Part shown: positions 43,115-51,942 of the stretch, piece after piece
Numbering within the stretch: the first letter of the stretch is position 1
How the letters are laid out: the number at the start of each line of letters is the position of its first letter
Origin: Caldilineaceae bacterium
Lineage (GTDB): Bacteria > Chloroflexota > Anaerolineae > Caldilineales > Caldilineaceae
Reading direction: 5' to 3'
Assembly (NCBI GenBank): GCA_022842065.1
Contig: JALHQH010000003.1
Location: 124,001-188,000, forward strand
DNA: 64,000 nucleotides
Notes under the pieces: generated by a model
The model's input: only the letters and a program-made list of their open reading frames with translations
Told to the model about the DNA's origin: nothing
Databases searched by the model: none
Translations under genes and position numbers: made by a program

Positions 43115-43945
43115 TCACGGATAAACCGTCCGACCGTAGCGATTGCTGAGATCAAGCGAACGCATGGTCGCATGGACCGTTTCGGCAATGTCAATGATAA
43201 AGTGCTCCTGGGTGACCGCATTACACAGGGCATGTTTGGTCATGACCGCCAGCAGGTAAGGCCGCCGTGGCAGGTAGACCAGCGCGGCATCACACATGGC
43301 GCTGTCAACCCAACCAGGCTTGTTGGCAACGACGAGATCGGCAGGCACGCCACGGTCGATAAAACCATGATTAGGCTTTTTGAGAATCGCCAGCGTCTCT
43401 TGCGCAACCCAGGCGGACGGTTGCCCGTTGTGGAGCAGTTCCAACATGGCAACCAATTCGGCCGGGGTCGAAACATTTTCCTGATCGCGCACCGCGGCAA
43501 TGTTATCCATCATCTTGCGCCGCAGTTGGGTTTCTACCAATCCCAACGTCTGTAAGATCCGATTAGTTTCTGCAATCCCCGCCCGTTCAATACAAAGATT
43601 GGTCGCCGTGTTATCCGAGGCGATGATCATCAGCGTAGCGATATCGAGCAACGAAAGTTCCACCGCCCCCGTTAGGTAGGCAAGCACACCGCTGCCCAAA
43701 ACTTGGTCAGTCGCAGGAATGGTAATGCGTTCTTGCAGATCAATCTCGCCCAACTCAGCACGGCGCAACAGTTGGGTCAACACATGGATCTTAATGGTAG
43801 AGGCCGTGGGGAAAACTTCCGCGCCATTGATCGCCAAGGCCAGTCCGGTCCCCGGTTCCTTCAGGGCAATGCCGGCAATCCCAGGGAAAGCCGCCACCTT
43901 GGCTTCAAGCTGAGTGGTGAGCCGTTGCCAGAGTAAATTGGTCAT
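43115..43945 (-). CDS. Class A beta-lactamase-like serine hydrolase
   Basis: A 276-residue penicillin-binding/beta-lactamase fold protein. Active-site motifs are S-x-x-K in FPTASTIKIHVL, SDN in IIASDNTATNLCIERAG, and a K-P-G in VVANKPGWVDS where enzymes usually have KTG. An omega-loop Glu is not obvious. There is no signal peptide, so it is probably cytoplasmic, unlike secreted lactamases; it may be an esterase or amidase relative. ATG at 43945 has GGAG six bases upstream. The open frame upstream of it merely translates a heptamer array (repeated FYVLRFT) and is not part of the protein. Confidence 0.83.
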   Translation of the reverse strand: MTNLLWQRLTTQLEAKVAAFPGIAGIALKEPGTGLALAINGAEVFPTASTIKIHVLTQLLRRAELGEIDLQERITIPATDQVLGSGVLAYLTGAVELSLLDIATLMIIASDNTATNLCIERAGIAETNRILQTLGLVETQLRRKMMDNIAAVRDQENVSTPAELVAMLELLHNGQPSAWVAQETLAILKKPNHGFIDRGVPADLVVANKPGWVDSAMCDAALVYLPRRPYLLAVMTKHALCNAVTQEHFIIDIAETVHATMRSLDLSNRYGRTVYP

Positions 43946-43982
43946 TGAACACTCCAAGATAGTCTTAAGATTAAAGTGATGT

Positions 43983-44197
43983 GTGAGGCGTGAAACGTAA
44001 AACGTAAAACGTAAAACGTAAAACGTAAAACGTAAAACGTAAAACGTAAAACGTAAAACGTAAAACGTGATGGGTAAATTGTCTCGTTGTCGTATTATGT
44101 TAAGCGCACGGCAGTGACTACACGCCAAGCGACTTCGAGAACAAGCGCGGGGGCCTGACTCACACATTACGTTTTACGTTTTACGCATCACGTTTCA
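43983..44197. repeat. Heptamer-type inverted array, locus 4
   Basis: Ten perfect tandem copies of CGTAAAA occupy 43996-44065, bordered by CGTGAAA and CGTGATG. About 100 bases later the inverse units appear (attacgttttacgttttacg, then catcacgtttcac, 44167-44197). The right arm contains the stop codon of the Gfo/Idh gene (44195-44197). Together they could form a very long hairpin between two same-strand genes. Confidence 0.85.
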
Positions 44198-45265
44198 CCC
44201 CTGTCCGTTCATGGCATGATAGAAGGGATCGGCGGGGGTGATCGAGCAGCGCGCCACTGGTTGTCCCGTAATTGCCGACTTGTAGAGGCTGGCGAGAAAT
44301 TCGATGGTGGGGCGTACATCGGGGCCGCTGACGGGTGGTCGTTCATTGCGGGCGCGGCTGGCCAACATGGCTTGTAATTGCGCACCGTGGGAAGAAGGAA
44401 CGTTGGGCGGGAGTTGTTGCCAAGCAGCGAGTTCTTCTGCGGCGACACCGGGGGCGGCCGTATAGCGCCAATCGTCGTTGTTGTAGCTGTAGAGATGGGT
44501 CAATTCCACCGTTGCCTGCTGAAAGTCAAAACGCAGGTAGGAGACTTCGCGCGGGGAAAGCACACTGTTGGTAATGCTGGCCATCGCCCCGTTGGCAAAA
44601 CGGACGGTCGCCATTGAGACATCTTCCACCTCGATGTTGCGGTCCAGCGTGCCCATCATCGCCCGTACCTCCGCCCAGTCGCCCAGCTGATGGAGCATAA
44701 AGTCCATGCTGTGAATGCCGTGGCCCATCGTACAGCCGCCCAACTCGGTCGCCCACTTGCCACGCCAGGGCACGGCGTAATATTCATGGGTGCGGAACCA
44801 GGTGGTCAGGTTAACACAGACCATTGGTTTACCCAGCGCGCCGCTGTCGATCAGCCCTTTCAGGTGTTGACCACCTGAGCCAAAGCGCCATTGAAAGACG
44901 CTGCTGCAATAGTTGCCAGTCCGCGCCTCGGCTGCCTCAATCCGATCCATCTCGGCCAACGATGCGCACAGGGGTTTTTCACAGAGAACCCACGCACCCG
45001 CCTCCAACGCCGCGATGATCAGATCACAGTGGGTGCCGGGTGGGGTGGCAATGTGGACCAGTTGCGGCTGTTCGCGCTGTAAGAGCTGATCAAGATCACT
45101 GTAGGCGCGCCCGATTTCGTGCGTTTCACAAAAGGCTGAGGCGCGGTCGGCATCAATATCCATCCCCGCCACCAGATCCACATCGGCACTGGCCTGGCGC
45201 AGCGCCTTCACATGTGACTGTGCAATGCCGCCGGTGCCGATGATGACTGCACGCAATTTATCCAT
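44195..45265 (-). CDS. Gfo/Idh/MocA family oxidoreductase
   Basis: A 356-residue NAD(P)-dependent sugar oxidoreductase. The Rossmann start is LRAVIIGTGGIAQSHVKALR; VLCEKPLCASLAEMDRIE has the EKP motif; ELGGCTMGHGIHSMDFMLHQ carries the catalytic-type His and Asp. The family oxidises or reduces inositols, sugars and amino sugars. ATG has AAAGG ten bases upstream. It differs from the paralogue at 6189 (different motif wording), so the two probably serve different substrates. It seems to be transcribed alone or with the beta-lactamase-like gene. Confidence 0.86.
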   Translation of the reverse strand: MDKLRAVIIGTGGIAQSHVKALRQASADVDLVAGMDIDADRASAFCETHEIGRAYSDLDQLLQREQPQLVHIATPPGTHCDLIIAALEAGAWVLCEKPLCASLAEMDRIEAAEARTGNYCSSVFQWRFGSGGQHLKGLIDSGALGKPMVCVNLTTWFRTHEYYAVPWRGKWATELGGCTMGHGIHSMDFMLHQLGDWAEVRAMMGTLDRNIEVEDVSMATVRFANGAMASITNSVLSPREVSYLRFDFQQATVELTHLYSYNNDDWRYTAAPGVAAEELAAWQQLPPNVPSSHGAQLQAMLASRARNERPPVSGPDVRPTIEFLASLYKSAITGQPVARCSITPADPFYHAMNGQG

Positions 45266-45393
45266 AAGAATGTAACCTTTCTACTGAGGAATAAGGATGG
45301 ATGCGCCCAGTGGGCAACCGCCAATGTCCACCGACCACTGTTTGGGCTATCTTATCATAGCAGCGGTTAATTTTGAAGCCAAGGTTATGTGCC

Positions 45394-45514
45394 AGGTGCG
45401 TCCCAATTTTGGGTAAACGTCCCCGGCACAGGCGGGGAAACGGTACGCAGACGAACCAATTCTTCGCCTATGCCGGGGACGTATTACGACTTACCCCTTT
45501 CCTGGGACGCCCCC
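45394..45514 (+). mobile_element. MITE-like element B, copy 2
   Basis: A 121-bp relative of 17919-18040 in the same orientation with the same ends (ggtgcgtccca and tgggacg) and the same internal cgtccccggcacaggcg palindrome. Flanking 9-mers ttatgtgcc (45385-45393) and ctacgtgcc (45515-45523) match at seven positions, fitting a decayed target duplication. The right flank contains the stop codon of the ABC permease gene that ends at 45515. Confidence 0.75.
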
Positions 45515-46336
45515 CTACGTGCCGGTACTCTGATAGTGGCGAATCCCGAAGCGCCAGAAGGTGAGCGCGAGCCAGAGCACACCGCCCCCAACCAAGGGGG
45601 CAATGAAAGAAAAGATCGGGGGCAGACCGAGCGGGTCGGTTTTGTCTAAAAAGTAGAGCGCGGGGTAGTAGTTGAGAAAGATCGCCGGCACCAGATAAGT
45701 AAAGGTGCGACGCAGCCAGTCGGGATAAATGTGCATGGGGTAGGCCATCATCTCGCTGCCGCCATAGGTGAGAATATTCATCGCCTCGATCGAATCAACC
45801 GTCCAGAAAGAGATCGTCGAACCGATGATAAAGAGGCCCCCAAAGAAGCAGACCAACCCTATGATCACTAACCCCAGGTAAAAGACTTTGAAGGGACTCC
45901 ACGCAATCTCGGCCAGGCTGATCGCGATGGCCAGAATGATCGCCCCTTGGGCAATGCGCCCCAGCCGGCGCAGCAAAAATTCGCTGCCAAAGACCTGGAT
46001 CGTCGGGTTGACCGGACGCAGCAGCATTTGATCAAAAAGGCCCTGACGCACCTGTTTACCAAAACTGGCCGGGTCAAACCCGCTGAAGATCATATCCATT
46101 AACCCAAAGGCAAATTCGACCGTGCCCCACAGAAAGGCGATTTCGCCCAGCGTCCAGCCGCCCAGGTTGCCAAAGCGCTGCAGCACAAAGGCAATCGAGG
46201 CAAAAAAGAGAAAGAGCGTAATCCCCGACGAGAGGACATCTAACAGGAATGCCATGCGGTATTGCAACTGTGAACGCAGCTGAATATTGATCAGGCGGCT
46301 GTAGACGGCAAGGTTAAATTTAAGGTTACGCATCAT
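45515..46336 (-). CDS. ABC-2 family transporter permease
   Basis: A 273-residue membrane protein with six helices, resembling ABC-2/DUF990-type permeases that export drugs or polymers. Typical segments are RSQLQYRMAFLLDVLSSGIT, IAFLWGTVEFAFGLMDMIFS, RQGLFDQMLLRPVNPTIQVF and GSTISFWTVDSIEAMNILTY. The start ATG at 46336 overlaps the stop of the partner permease, so the two are coupled. The stop codon lies in the target-duplication flank of element B copy 2, so the insertion may have set the present C-terminus (YQSTGT). No ATPase gene is adjacent. Confidence 0.85.
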   Translation of the reverse strand: MMRNLKFNLAVYSRLINIQLRSQLQYRMAFLLDVLSSGITLFLFFASIAFVLQRFGNLGGWTLGEIAFLWGTVEFAFGLMDMIFSGFDPASFGKQVRQGLFDQMLLRPVNPTIQVFGSEFLLRRLGRIAQGAIILAIAISLAEIAWSPFKVFYLGLVIIGLVCFFGGLFIIGSTISFWTVDSIEAMNILTYGGSEMMAYPMHIYPDWLRRTFTYLVPAIFLNYYPALYFLDKTDPLGLPPIFSFIAPLVGGGVLWLALTFWRFGIRHYQSTGT

Positions 46337-47166
46337 CCACCTTGAATAACTAATTTGCGGACCCCAGCGCGCAGGGTCAGTTGACAGATGACGATCAACA
46401 CAACGATCCAAAACAGTTGTACGGCCAGCGCCCAGACTAAGGCCCCACCAGTCAACAAGCCGAGATAAATTTCAATCGTGGTATTGACCATGGAGGGAAA
46501 AGGGGTGAGATGACAAAGGGTCTGAAACCAGTCGGGAAAAAAGCGCAGCGGCATAAAAAAGCCGGAGAGTACCCAGGCAATGCCAAAGGCAAAGCGCCCC
46601 ACGCCGATCGCGTTGGGGGTCCAAAAGGCCGTCAGGTTGACCAGAAAGCGCCAGGCAAAACTTAGGAGCCAGCTCAAGAGCAGGGTGACGAGCAGCGCCC
46701 CCCATTGGACAAAACCATGGGGCACGGTAATGTCAAAGACCAGCGCGTAGAAGAGCATAATCGTCACCCCGCGCAGGAGGAAGGCGGTGACAGCCCGCCC
46801 CAAATCCAGTGCCAACCAGTAGCGAAAATAGCTCAGGGGCCGCAGCAGATCGGCGGCCACTTCACCACTGCTCACCGAGCGCATCAAATCATACCAACCA
46901 AAGATGCTCAGATAGGTGATGACGGCTTGCGCCAAACCGGTGTAGGTAATCGCGTCGGCGAGATCCATCCCCGCCACCTCCGTGCGCGCGCCATACAGCG
47001 CTACCATGACGGCGACCCGTAGCAGCCCAAAGAAAAAATTGGTCGCCAAGCCCGCCAAGGTTGCGGTGCGATAGGTGAGTTGACGCTGAAAGGAGCGGCG
47101 CACCAATTCCCAGAGCAAGCGCAGTTCACCCAGGCGGAGATGCGGTTTTTGTTGAAGTGTCACCAT
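46333..47166 (-). CDS. ABC-2 family transporter permease
   Basis: A 277-residue membrane protein of the same ABC-2 group, with RRSFQRQLTYRTATLAGLAT, SIFGWYDLMRSVSSGEVAAD, LLRPLSYFRYWLALDLGRAV and PLRFFPDWFQTLCHLTPFPS. Two unlike permeases of this kind usually work with one ATPase to export a substrate. Here the upstream neighbour is on the opposite strand, so the ATPase must be encoded elsewhere. ATG at 47166 has GGAG eight bases upstream. Substrate is unknown. Confidence 0.85.
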   Translation of the reverse strand: MVTLQQKPHLRLGELRLLWELVRRSFQRQLTYRTATLAGLATNFFFGLLRVAVMVALYGARTEVAGMDLADAITYTGLAQAVITYLSIFGWYDLMRSVSSGEVAADLLRPLSYFRYWLALDLGRAVTAFLLRGVTIMLFYALVFDITVPHGFVQWGALLVTLLLSWLLSFAWRFLVNLTAFWTPNAIGVGRFAFGIAWVLSGFFMPLRFFPDWFQTLCHLTPFPSMVNTTIEIYLGLLTGGALVWALAVQLFWIVVLIVICQLTLRAGVRKLVIQGG

Positions 47167-47276
47167 TTCGTCGTCTCCACGCGATCTGTGATACCATTAG
47201 CAAAATTAATCATTAATGGAAAACCAGCAAGAGATCGATTATACAACGCTTAGGGTCACAAGAAAAGAAGGTTGCT

Positions 47277-48110
47277 ATGGCGCGCTTTGGCATCAATCTG
47301 ATGGTCTGGAATGGCGCAGTGGGCGCGGCGGAACTAGCCTTACTGCCCCAGATCAAGGAATTGGGGTATGCTACGGTTGAGTTACCCGTCTTTGGGGCTG
47401 ATGATCTTGACATTGCGGCGGTGCGGCAAGCGTTAGCAACGCATGGTTTGGCCTGCACGCTCAGTACAGCGTTACCGGCGGGAGTCAACCTGATTGATGA
47501 GGCGTGCCGGGCAGCCGGCGTCAGCTATTTAGAAAGCATCATCGAAGTCGCCGCCCAAGTCGGTGCATCGCTCATCTGTGGACCGCTGGCCGCGCCGGTT
47601 GGTGAGCGCCGCGGGCGGGGGTATACCCAGGCCGAATGGGATTCCTGTGTGCTGGGGCTGCGGGCGGTGGGAGCATTTGCCGCGGCAGCCGGGATTACCC
47701 TGGCATTGGAACCGCTCAATCGTTTTGAAACCTTTATTGTCAACACGGTAGCCGATGGCGTGCGGCTGGTTGCGGAAGTTGATAGCCCAGCCGTTGGGCT
47801 GCTGCTCGACACTTTCCATATGCACATTGAAGAGAAATCAACCGCAGCGGCGATTCGCCACGCCGGTCGCCACCTCAAACATTTTCATGCCAGCGAAAAT
47901 GATCGGGGCACGGTGGGCAGTGGGCAAGTTGCCTGGCCTTCGGTCTTTGGGGCGCTGCGCGATATCAATTATCAAGGGCAAATTGTCGTCGAATCCTTTG
48001 GCCATACGATTCCCGAATTGGCCGGCGCGACCTGTGTTTGGCGACCGTTGGCCGCTAGCCCTGAAGCATTGGCCAGTGGCAGCATTCAGTTTCTCAGTAA
48101 ACATTTATAA
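47277..48110 (+). CDS. Sugar phosphate isomerase/epimerase (TIM barrel)
   Basis: A 277-residue xylose-isomerase-like barrel protein, close in pattern to D-tagatose/D-psicose 3-epimerases and hydroxypyruvate isomerases. It has FGINLMVWNGAVGAAELALL, ITLALEPLNRFETFIVNTVA (first metal Glu), LLLDTFHMHIEEKS (Asp-His), HFHASENDRGTVGSGQVAW and IVVESFGH (last Glu). It interconverts ketose epimers or aldose/ketose pairs. GAAGG five bases before ATG supports the start. The M20 gene follows after element E. The preferred sugar is not shown by sequence. Confidence 0.86.
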   Translation: MARFGINLMVWNGAVGAAELALLPQIKELGYATVELPVFGADDLDIAAVRQALATHGLACTLSTALPAGVNLIDEACRAAGVSYLESIIEVAAQVGASLICGPLAAPVGERRGRGYTQAEWDSCVLGLRAVGAFAAAAGITLALEPLNRFETFIVNTVADGVRLVAEVDSPAVGLLLDTFHMHIEEKSTAAAIRHAGRHLKHFHASENDRGTVGSGQVAWPSVFGALRDINYQGQIVVESFGHTIPELAGATCVWRPLAASPEALASGSIQFLSKHL

Positions 48111-48117
48111 TTTTATC

Positions 48118-48252
48118 GTAACTACCAAGCCATCCCTCCCTTAGCAGGGGCGGTTGCCTTCTAGGCGCGCTCCCCTGCTAAGGGGGGGAACAGTTGACCC
48201 CGAGACCGTTCCGCCCCTTACCAGGGGAGGTTAGGAGGGGGTTAGTAGTTAC
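48118..48252. mobile_element. MITE-like element E (135 bp)
   Basis: The ends gtaactac (48118-48125) and gtagttac (48245-48252) are inverted, and similarity continues inward (ccaagcc versus ctaaccc). The interior is a G/C-rich palindromic block of the ccctccc/gggagg type, as in element D1, but with different ends. It has no coding capacity and fills the gap between the epimerase and M20 genes. Confidence 0.62.
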
Positions 48253-48277
48253 CTAAAGCGAAAGGCATCCACAGATC

Positions 48278-49489
48278 ATGTCCACCGCACCAGTCACCAG
48301 CCAAGAATTAATGGAACGGGCCAAAGCGATCCACGAACGCATCCGCACCTGGCGGCGCACGATCCATCGCCACCCCGAACTTACCTTTACCGAACATCAC
48401 ACCGCCGGCCTGGTCAATGCCACGCTGACCGGCCTCGGTATTGAAACCGAGACCGAAGTCGCCAAGACCGGGGTGGTTGGCCATATCCGGGGCAACGCCG
48501 GGCCAACCGTCGGTCTGCGCGCCGATATGGATGCCTTGCCAATTACCGAGATCAACGGCACTGACTTTGACAGCGCCCGCCCTGGGATTATGCACGCCTG
48601 TGGTCACGATGCCCACACCGCCATGCTGCTGGGCGCGGCGACGATCCTGAAAGGGTTGGCCGACGAGGGGCGGCTGCCCGGCACCATTCGTCTGCTCTTC
48701 CAGCCCAGCGAAGAAGCCCAAGATGCCGAGGGCAAATCGGGCGGCATGCGCATGGTCGAGGAAGGTGTGCTGGCCGGGTTGGACGCGGTCTTTGGGCTGC
48801 ATGTTGATCCCTTTCACCCCGCCGGCACCGTAGCCACCCGTTCCGGCCCGATGATGGCTTCCGCCGACACCTTCGAGCTGATCATTCACGGTTCGGGTGG
48901 TCATGCCGCGCGGCCGCACACGACGATTGATCCGATTGCCCTCTCCACCCATGTGATCAATGCCATCCAACAAGTGGTCAGCCGCCGGCTCAACCCGCTT
49001 GATCCAGGGGTGATCACCATCGGTACGATCCATGGCGGCACGGTCAGCAATGTGATCCCCGACACCGTCACCATGACGGGCACGATTCGGGCCTTTAGCG
49101 AAGAAGGGCGTAAAACCTTACTGGACGAATTGGAACGGGCGTGTAAGATTATTGAACCGCTGGGCGGTCGCGCCGAGTATACGTTACAACCAGGCTATCC
49201 GCCCACGGTCAACTCGCCGGAAGCAACCGCGGTGATGCTGGCCGCAGCCACTGCTTTGTTGGGCGCGGATCAGGTCAAAGAAGCGCCGATGGTAATGGGC
49301 GCCGAAGATTTTAGTTTTATGGCGCAAGTGGCCCCCGGCAGTTTCCTGCGCATCGGCACCCACAATCCCAGTTGGGATCGGTACTATCCAGTGCATCGGG
49401 CCGATTTCCGCATGGATGAAGATGCCCTACCGGTGGGCGCGGCGGCGATGGCCGCGGCAGCGTTACGTTGGATGGAGGAGAAGCGATAA
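48278..49489 (+). CDS. M20 family amidohydrolase (N-acyl-amino acid/hippurate hydrolase-like)
   Basis: A 403-residue metal-dependent amidohydrolase. Metal and catalytic motifs are [48 protein letters not shown] (catalytic Glu pair), [13 protein letters not shown] and, near the end, [20 protein letters not shown]. These enzymes remove acyl groups from amino acids such as hippurate or N-acetyl amino acids, or open related amides. ATG at 48278 has AAAGG twelve bases upstream. The lipoprotein gene begins five bases after the stop, suggesting an operon. Confidence 0.9.
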   Translation: MSTAPVTSQELMERAKAIHERIRTWRRTIHRHPELTFTEHHTAGLVNATLTGLGIETETEVAKTGVVGHIRGNAGPTVGLRADMDALPITEINGTDFDSARPGIMHACGHDAHTAMLLGAATILKGLADEGRLPGTIRLLFQPSEEAQDAEGKSGGMRMVEEGVLAGLDAVFGLHVDPFHPAGTVATRSGPMMASADTFELIIHGSGGHAARPHTTIDPIALSTHVINAIQQVVSRRLNPLDPGVITIGTIHGGTVSNVIPDTVTMTGTIRAFSEEGRKTLLDELERACKIIEPLGGRAEYTLQPGYPPTVNSPEATAVMLAAATALLGADQVKEAPMVMGAEDFSFMAQVAPGSFLRIGTHNPSWDRYYPVHRADFRMDEDALPVGAAAMAAAALRWMEEKR

Positions 49490-49494
49490 TCGCA

Positions 49495-50211
49495 ATGGGG
49501 CGGATTTACACACTTGTTTTAAGTTTCTGTTTGTTGCTGCTTGGCACGGCCTGTCAGCCTGAGATTCAGCCGCTGAGCGTTGGACCGCTGCCCTGGGTCG
49601 ATGGGGAGACGAGCAGCTATCGCATTACCGATATCAATGGCGACTTTGCCGGCACCGCGACCATCACTTTGACCGCCGGAGCGGCTACCGTCGAAGGCGA
49701 AGGTTGGACAATGCGCTGGGACATATTAGCCCAAGGCGATCAGGAAGAGATCGTCGTGGAGATGCAAAGTCCTGGTCTACGGCCCACCCTTTCCACGCTG
49801 GTGCGCACCCGCAATGCCGGGCGCGAAGCAGTAAAGGCAACCTATGCCAGTGGACAGGTGGATATGGAGTTGACGACAACGCGCAACGTCATCACCTATG
49901 AGCGGGTGAATATTCCCAGTGATGCCCGTGACCAGCGGACGCTGATCCAACTGGTACGCGCCTTGCCGTTGGCAGAAGGGTACGCCACCCAGGTCAACAG
50001 CTTCTTACCTGTGACGGCGCTGCTTGAACGGGTGACGGTGGCCGTGGTCGGCCAGGAAGTCGTGGTCGTGCCCGCCGGCAGCTATGCGAGTTGGCGGGTT
50101 GAGTTGCGCACCAGTGACAGTACCTCGCAGCTCTGGATCGGGGTGGCAGCACCACAGCTAATGCTCAAGTATAGAGATGCGCGTTCCGGCGCAACTTACG
50201 AGTTGGAGTAG
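49495..50211 (+). CDS. DUF3108-like lipoprotein
   Basis: A 238-residue exported protein. The N-terminus MGRIYTLVLSFCLLLLGTAC looks like a lipoprotein signal (Cys20, although Gly at the -3 position is unusual). The mature part is beta-rich: ETSSYRITDINGDFAGTATI, VEMQSPGLRPTLSTLVRTRN, and VTVAVVGQEVVVVPAGSYAS then WRVELRTS, a pattern seen in DUF3108 proteins, whose role is unknown. ATG at 49495 is chosen because it starts the signal peptide; the ribosome site GGAGGAG lies inside the M20 gene, about 13 bases upstream. Confidence 0.75.
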   Translation: MGRIYTLVLSFCLLLLGTACQPEIQPLSVGPLPWVDGETSSYRITDINGDFAGTATITLTAGAATVEGEGWTMRWDILAQGDQEEIVVEMQSPGLRPTLSTLVRTRNAGREAVKATYASGQVDMELTTTRNVITYERVNIPSDARDQRTLIQLVRALPLAEGYATQVNSFLPVTALLERVTVAVVGQEVVVVPAGSYASWRVELRTSDSTSQLWIGVAAPQLMLKYRDARSGATYELE

Positions 50212-50220
50212 GGAAGGAAG

Positions 50221-50333
50221 GGCGGTAAATCGGTAAATTAGTAGAACAGTAAATCGGTAAATTGGTGCTCGGCTAGACAATTTTGGGACGATTGACCTTG
50301 CCTACCGATTTCCTGCTTTACCGATTTACCGCC
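50221..50333. repeat. Inverted repeat with GGTAAATC units
   Basis: Arms 50221-50237 and 50317-50333 are 17-bp perfect reverse complements, with further partial ggtaaatc and taccgatt units between them. It follows the lipoprotein stop by nine bases and runs into the region before the hydrolase start. Unit and layout resemble 38935-39012. Confidence 0.78.
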
Positions 50334-50366
50334 CGCCTACGCGACCGATTCACCAGCCGATCACCT

Positions 50367-51179
50367 ATGGCATTTACATCCACGCTTTTGCCGGCCACAG
50401 GTTCGCCCCGCGCGGTGGTCTTGCTGGTGCATGGCCTCAACCTGCAACCGGATTGCATGTTGCCACTGGCCGCCGCGTTGCAGGGTATGGGGATGACCGT
50501 GCTCAACCTTGCCCTGACGGGCCACGGGGCCAATTATCAGGCCCGCCCCGGGCTGACCGCAACCGCAGCGCGGATGGCGAGTTATCGCGCGGTTACCCAT
50601 GCGCAGTGGCAAGCCGATCTCTGGCAGGGGTATGTGCAGGCGAGCACGCTGGCAGAGACAGCCGCGCTGCCTTGTTGTTTTGTTGGCTTTTCCCTGGGCG
50701 CGCTCTTGGGCTGTGAACTATTAGCAACCAACCAGGTGGTGAACTTTGCACGCATGGTGCTTTTGGCCCCAGCGTTAGTGCTCCACCCTTATACCCAATT
50801 TCCCCGGCTCTTCAAAGCCTGGCCCCAACTCACGATCCGTAGTCTTGCGCCGCAGGCGTACCGGGCCAACCTGGCTACCCCCATCGCAGCCTACCTGGCG
50901 TTGGGTCAGGCACTTGACAACTTACACCATAACCTCAGCCCGCGGCTCAACATTCCCACCCAGCTCTTTGTTGCCCGGCGCGATGAATTGGTGGCGGCCA
51001 AGGGGTTGGCCCGTTTTGTGCAACAGGCAGCTCTCACCCAATGGCAGTTCGACTTTGTCCACAAGGCCGGCAGCGGCGTTGAACAGCGCTATCAACATTT
51101 GATCATCAATCCCGCCAGTGTCGGCGCGCAGGAATGGGCGCGCATGATGGTGCGGGTAGAAGCAACGTTATTGGGCTAA
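50367..51179 (+). CDS. Alpha/beta hydrolase
   Basis: A 270-residue alpha/beta hydrolase. Strand 3 and the oxyanion region read AVVLLVHGLNLQPDCMLPLA; the nucleophile elbow is CFVGFSLGALLGCEL (Ser in G-F-S-L-G); a likely acid lies in LFVARRDELVAAKG. A catalytic His near FDFVHKAGSGVEQRY is plausible. The ATG at 50367 is chosen because the upstream in-frame part is only the translated hairpin repeat. Substrate is unknown; esterase or lipase-like activity is the default. Confidence 0.8.
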   Translation: MAFTSTLLPATGSPRAVVLLVHGLNLQPDCMLPLAAALQGMGMTVLNLALTGHGANYQARPGLTATAARMASYRAVTHAQWQADLWQGYVQASTLAETAALPCCFVGFSLGALLGCELLATNQVVNFARMVLLAPALVLHPYTQFPRLFKAWPQLTIRSLAPQAYRANLATPIAAYLALGQALDNLHHNLSPRLNIPTQLFVARRDELVAAKGLARFVQQAALTQWQFDFVHKAGSGVEQRYQHLIINPASVGAQEWARMMVRVEATLLG

Positions 51180-51204
51180 CCCAGGAGTGTGATATACTAG
51201 CGTT

Positions 51205-51879
51205 ATGCGTGTGATTACAGGCGCGGCCAAAGGTCGCAAATTACAGATGGTGCCCGGCGATGGCACTCGTCCCATTACCGATCGGGCCAAGGAAGCGCTC
51301 TTTAGTATCCTGGGTGATTGGATCGAAGGGACGCGTGTGCTCGATCTCTTTGGCGGCACCGGCTCGGTCGGGATCGAAAGTTTGAGCCGCGGGGCTGCCG
51401 CGGCGCACTTTATTGATATGAATCGCAAGGCCGTCGACACGATCCGCGCCAACTTGCGCCACTGTCAGCTAGAAGCGGACGCCGTGGTCGAGCGGGGTGA
51501 CAGTTTTGCCTTTCTCAAGCGCTATCAGGGCGATCCCTTTGATCTAATCTATATTGCCCCACCCCAATACCAAAATCTTTGGCACAAAGCGCTAGCCCAG
51601 ATCGACGCGCGACCAGAGTTACTAGGCGCGGATGGTGAAGTGGTTGTGCAGATTCATCCGAAAGAGGATGCGCCGGTAACCTTAAATTTCCTCTATGAAT
51701 ATGACCGCCGCCGCTATGGTTCGGTGTTGCTGCTCTTTTTTGCCGCCCAGGGGCAAGGAGATGCGGATGAGGCAGATGATGGGGAAGACGACGAAGAAGA
51801 TACGGATTGGGAAGACGATGACTTCGACGACGAGGAGGATCTTGACGACGAAGACGACGATCTGCGGCCTAAAGGGTAG
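51205..51879 (+). CDS. rsmD: 16S rRNA (guanine(966)-N(2))-methyltransferase RsmD
   Basis: A 224-residue methyltransferase that methylates G966 of 16S rRNA. It has MRVITGAAKGRKLQMVPGDG, RPITDRAKEALFSIL, motif I VLDLFGGTGSVGIESLSRGA and the catalytic region LIYIAPPQYQNLWHKAL. The usual motif is D/N-P-P-Y; here it reads APPQY. A strongly acidic tail of about 40 residues (DDGEDDEEDTDWEDDDF and on) is added after the fold. ATG lies 25 bases after the hydrolase stop, so they may be co-transcribed. Two hairpin terminators follow. Confidence 0.88.
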   Translation: MRVITGAAKGRKLQMVPGDGTRPITDRAKEALFSILGDWIEGTRVLDLFGGTGSVGIESLSRGAAAAHFIDMNRKAVDTIRANLRHCQLEADAVVERGDSFAFLKRYQGDPFDLIYIAPPQYQNLWHKALAQIDARPELLGADGEVVVQIHPKEDAPVTLNFLYEYDRRRYGSVLLLFFAAQGQGDADEADDGEDDEEDTDWEDDDFDDEEDLDDEDDDLRPKG

Positions 51880-51881
51880 AT

Positions 51882-51920
51882 AAAAAAGTGGTCAGACCGA
51901 ATCGGTCTGACCACTTTTTA
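51882..51920. terminator. Intrinsic terminator after rsmD
   Basis: Arms 51883-51900 and 51902-51919 form an 18-bp perfect stem, with A- and T-rich outer ends giving a T tract in both directions. It begins three bases after the rsmD stop. Confidence 0.9.
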
Positions 51921-51942
51921 GTTACAGGTGAATGAATTCACC

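Noticed and set aside
43946..44167. N-terminal extension of the beta-lactamase-like gene with repeated FYVLRFT
   Set aside because: It is translation of the CGTAAAA heptamer array. A good ribosome site and start exist at 43945.
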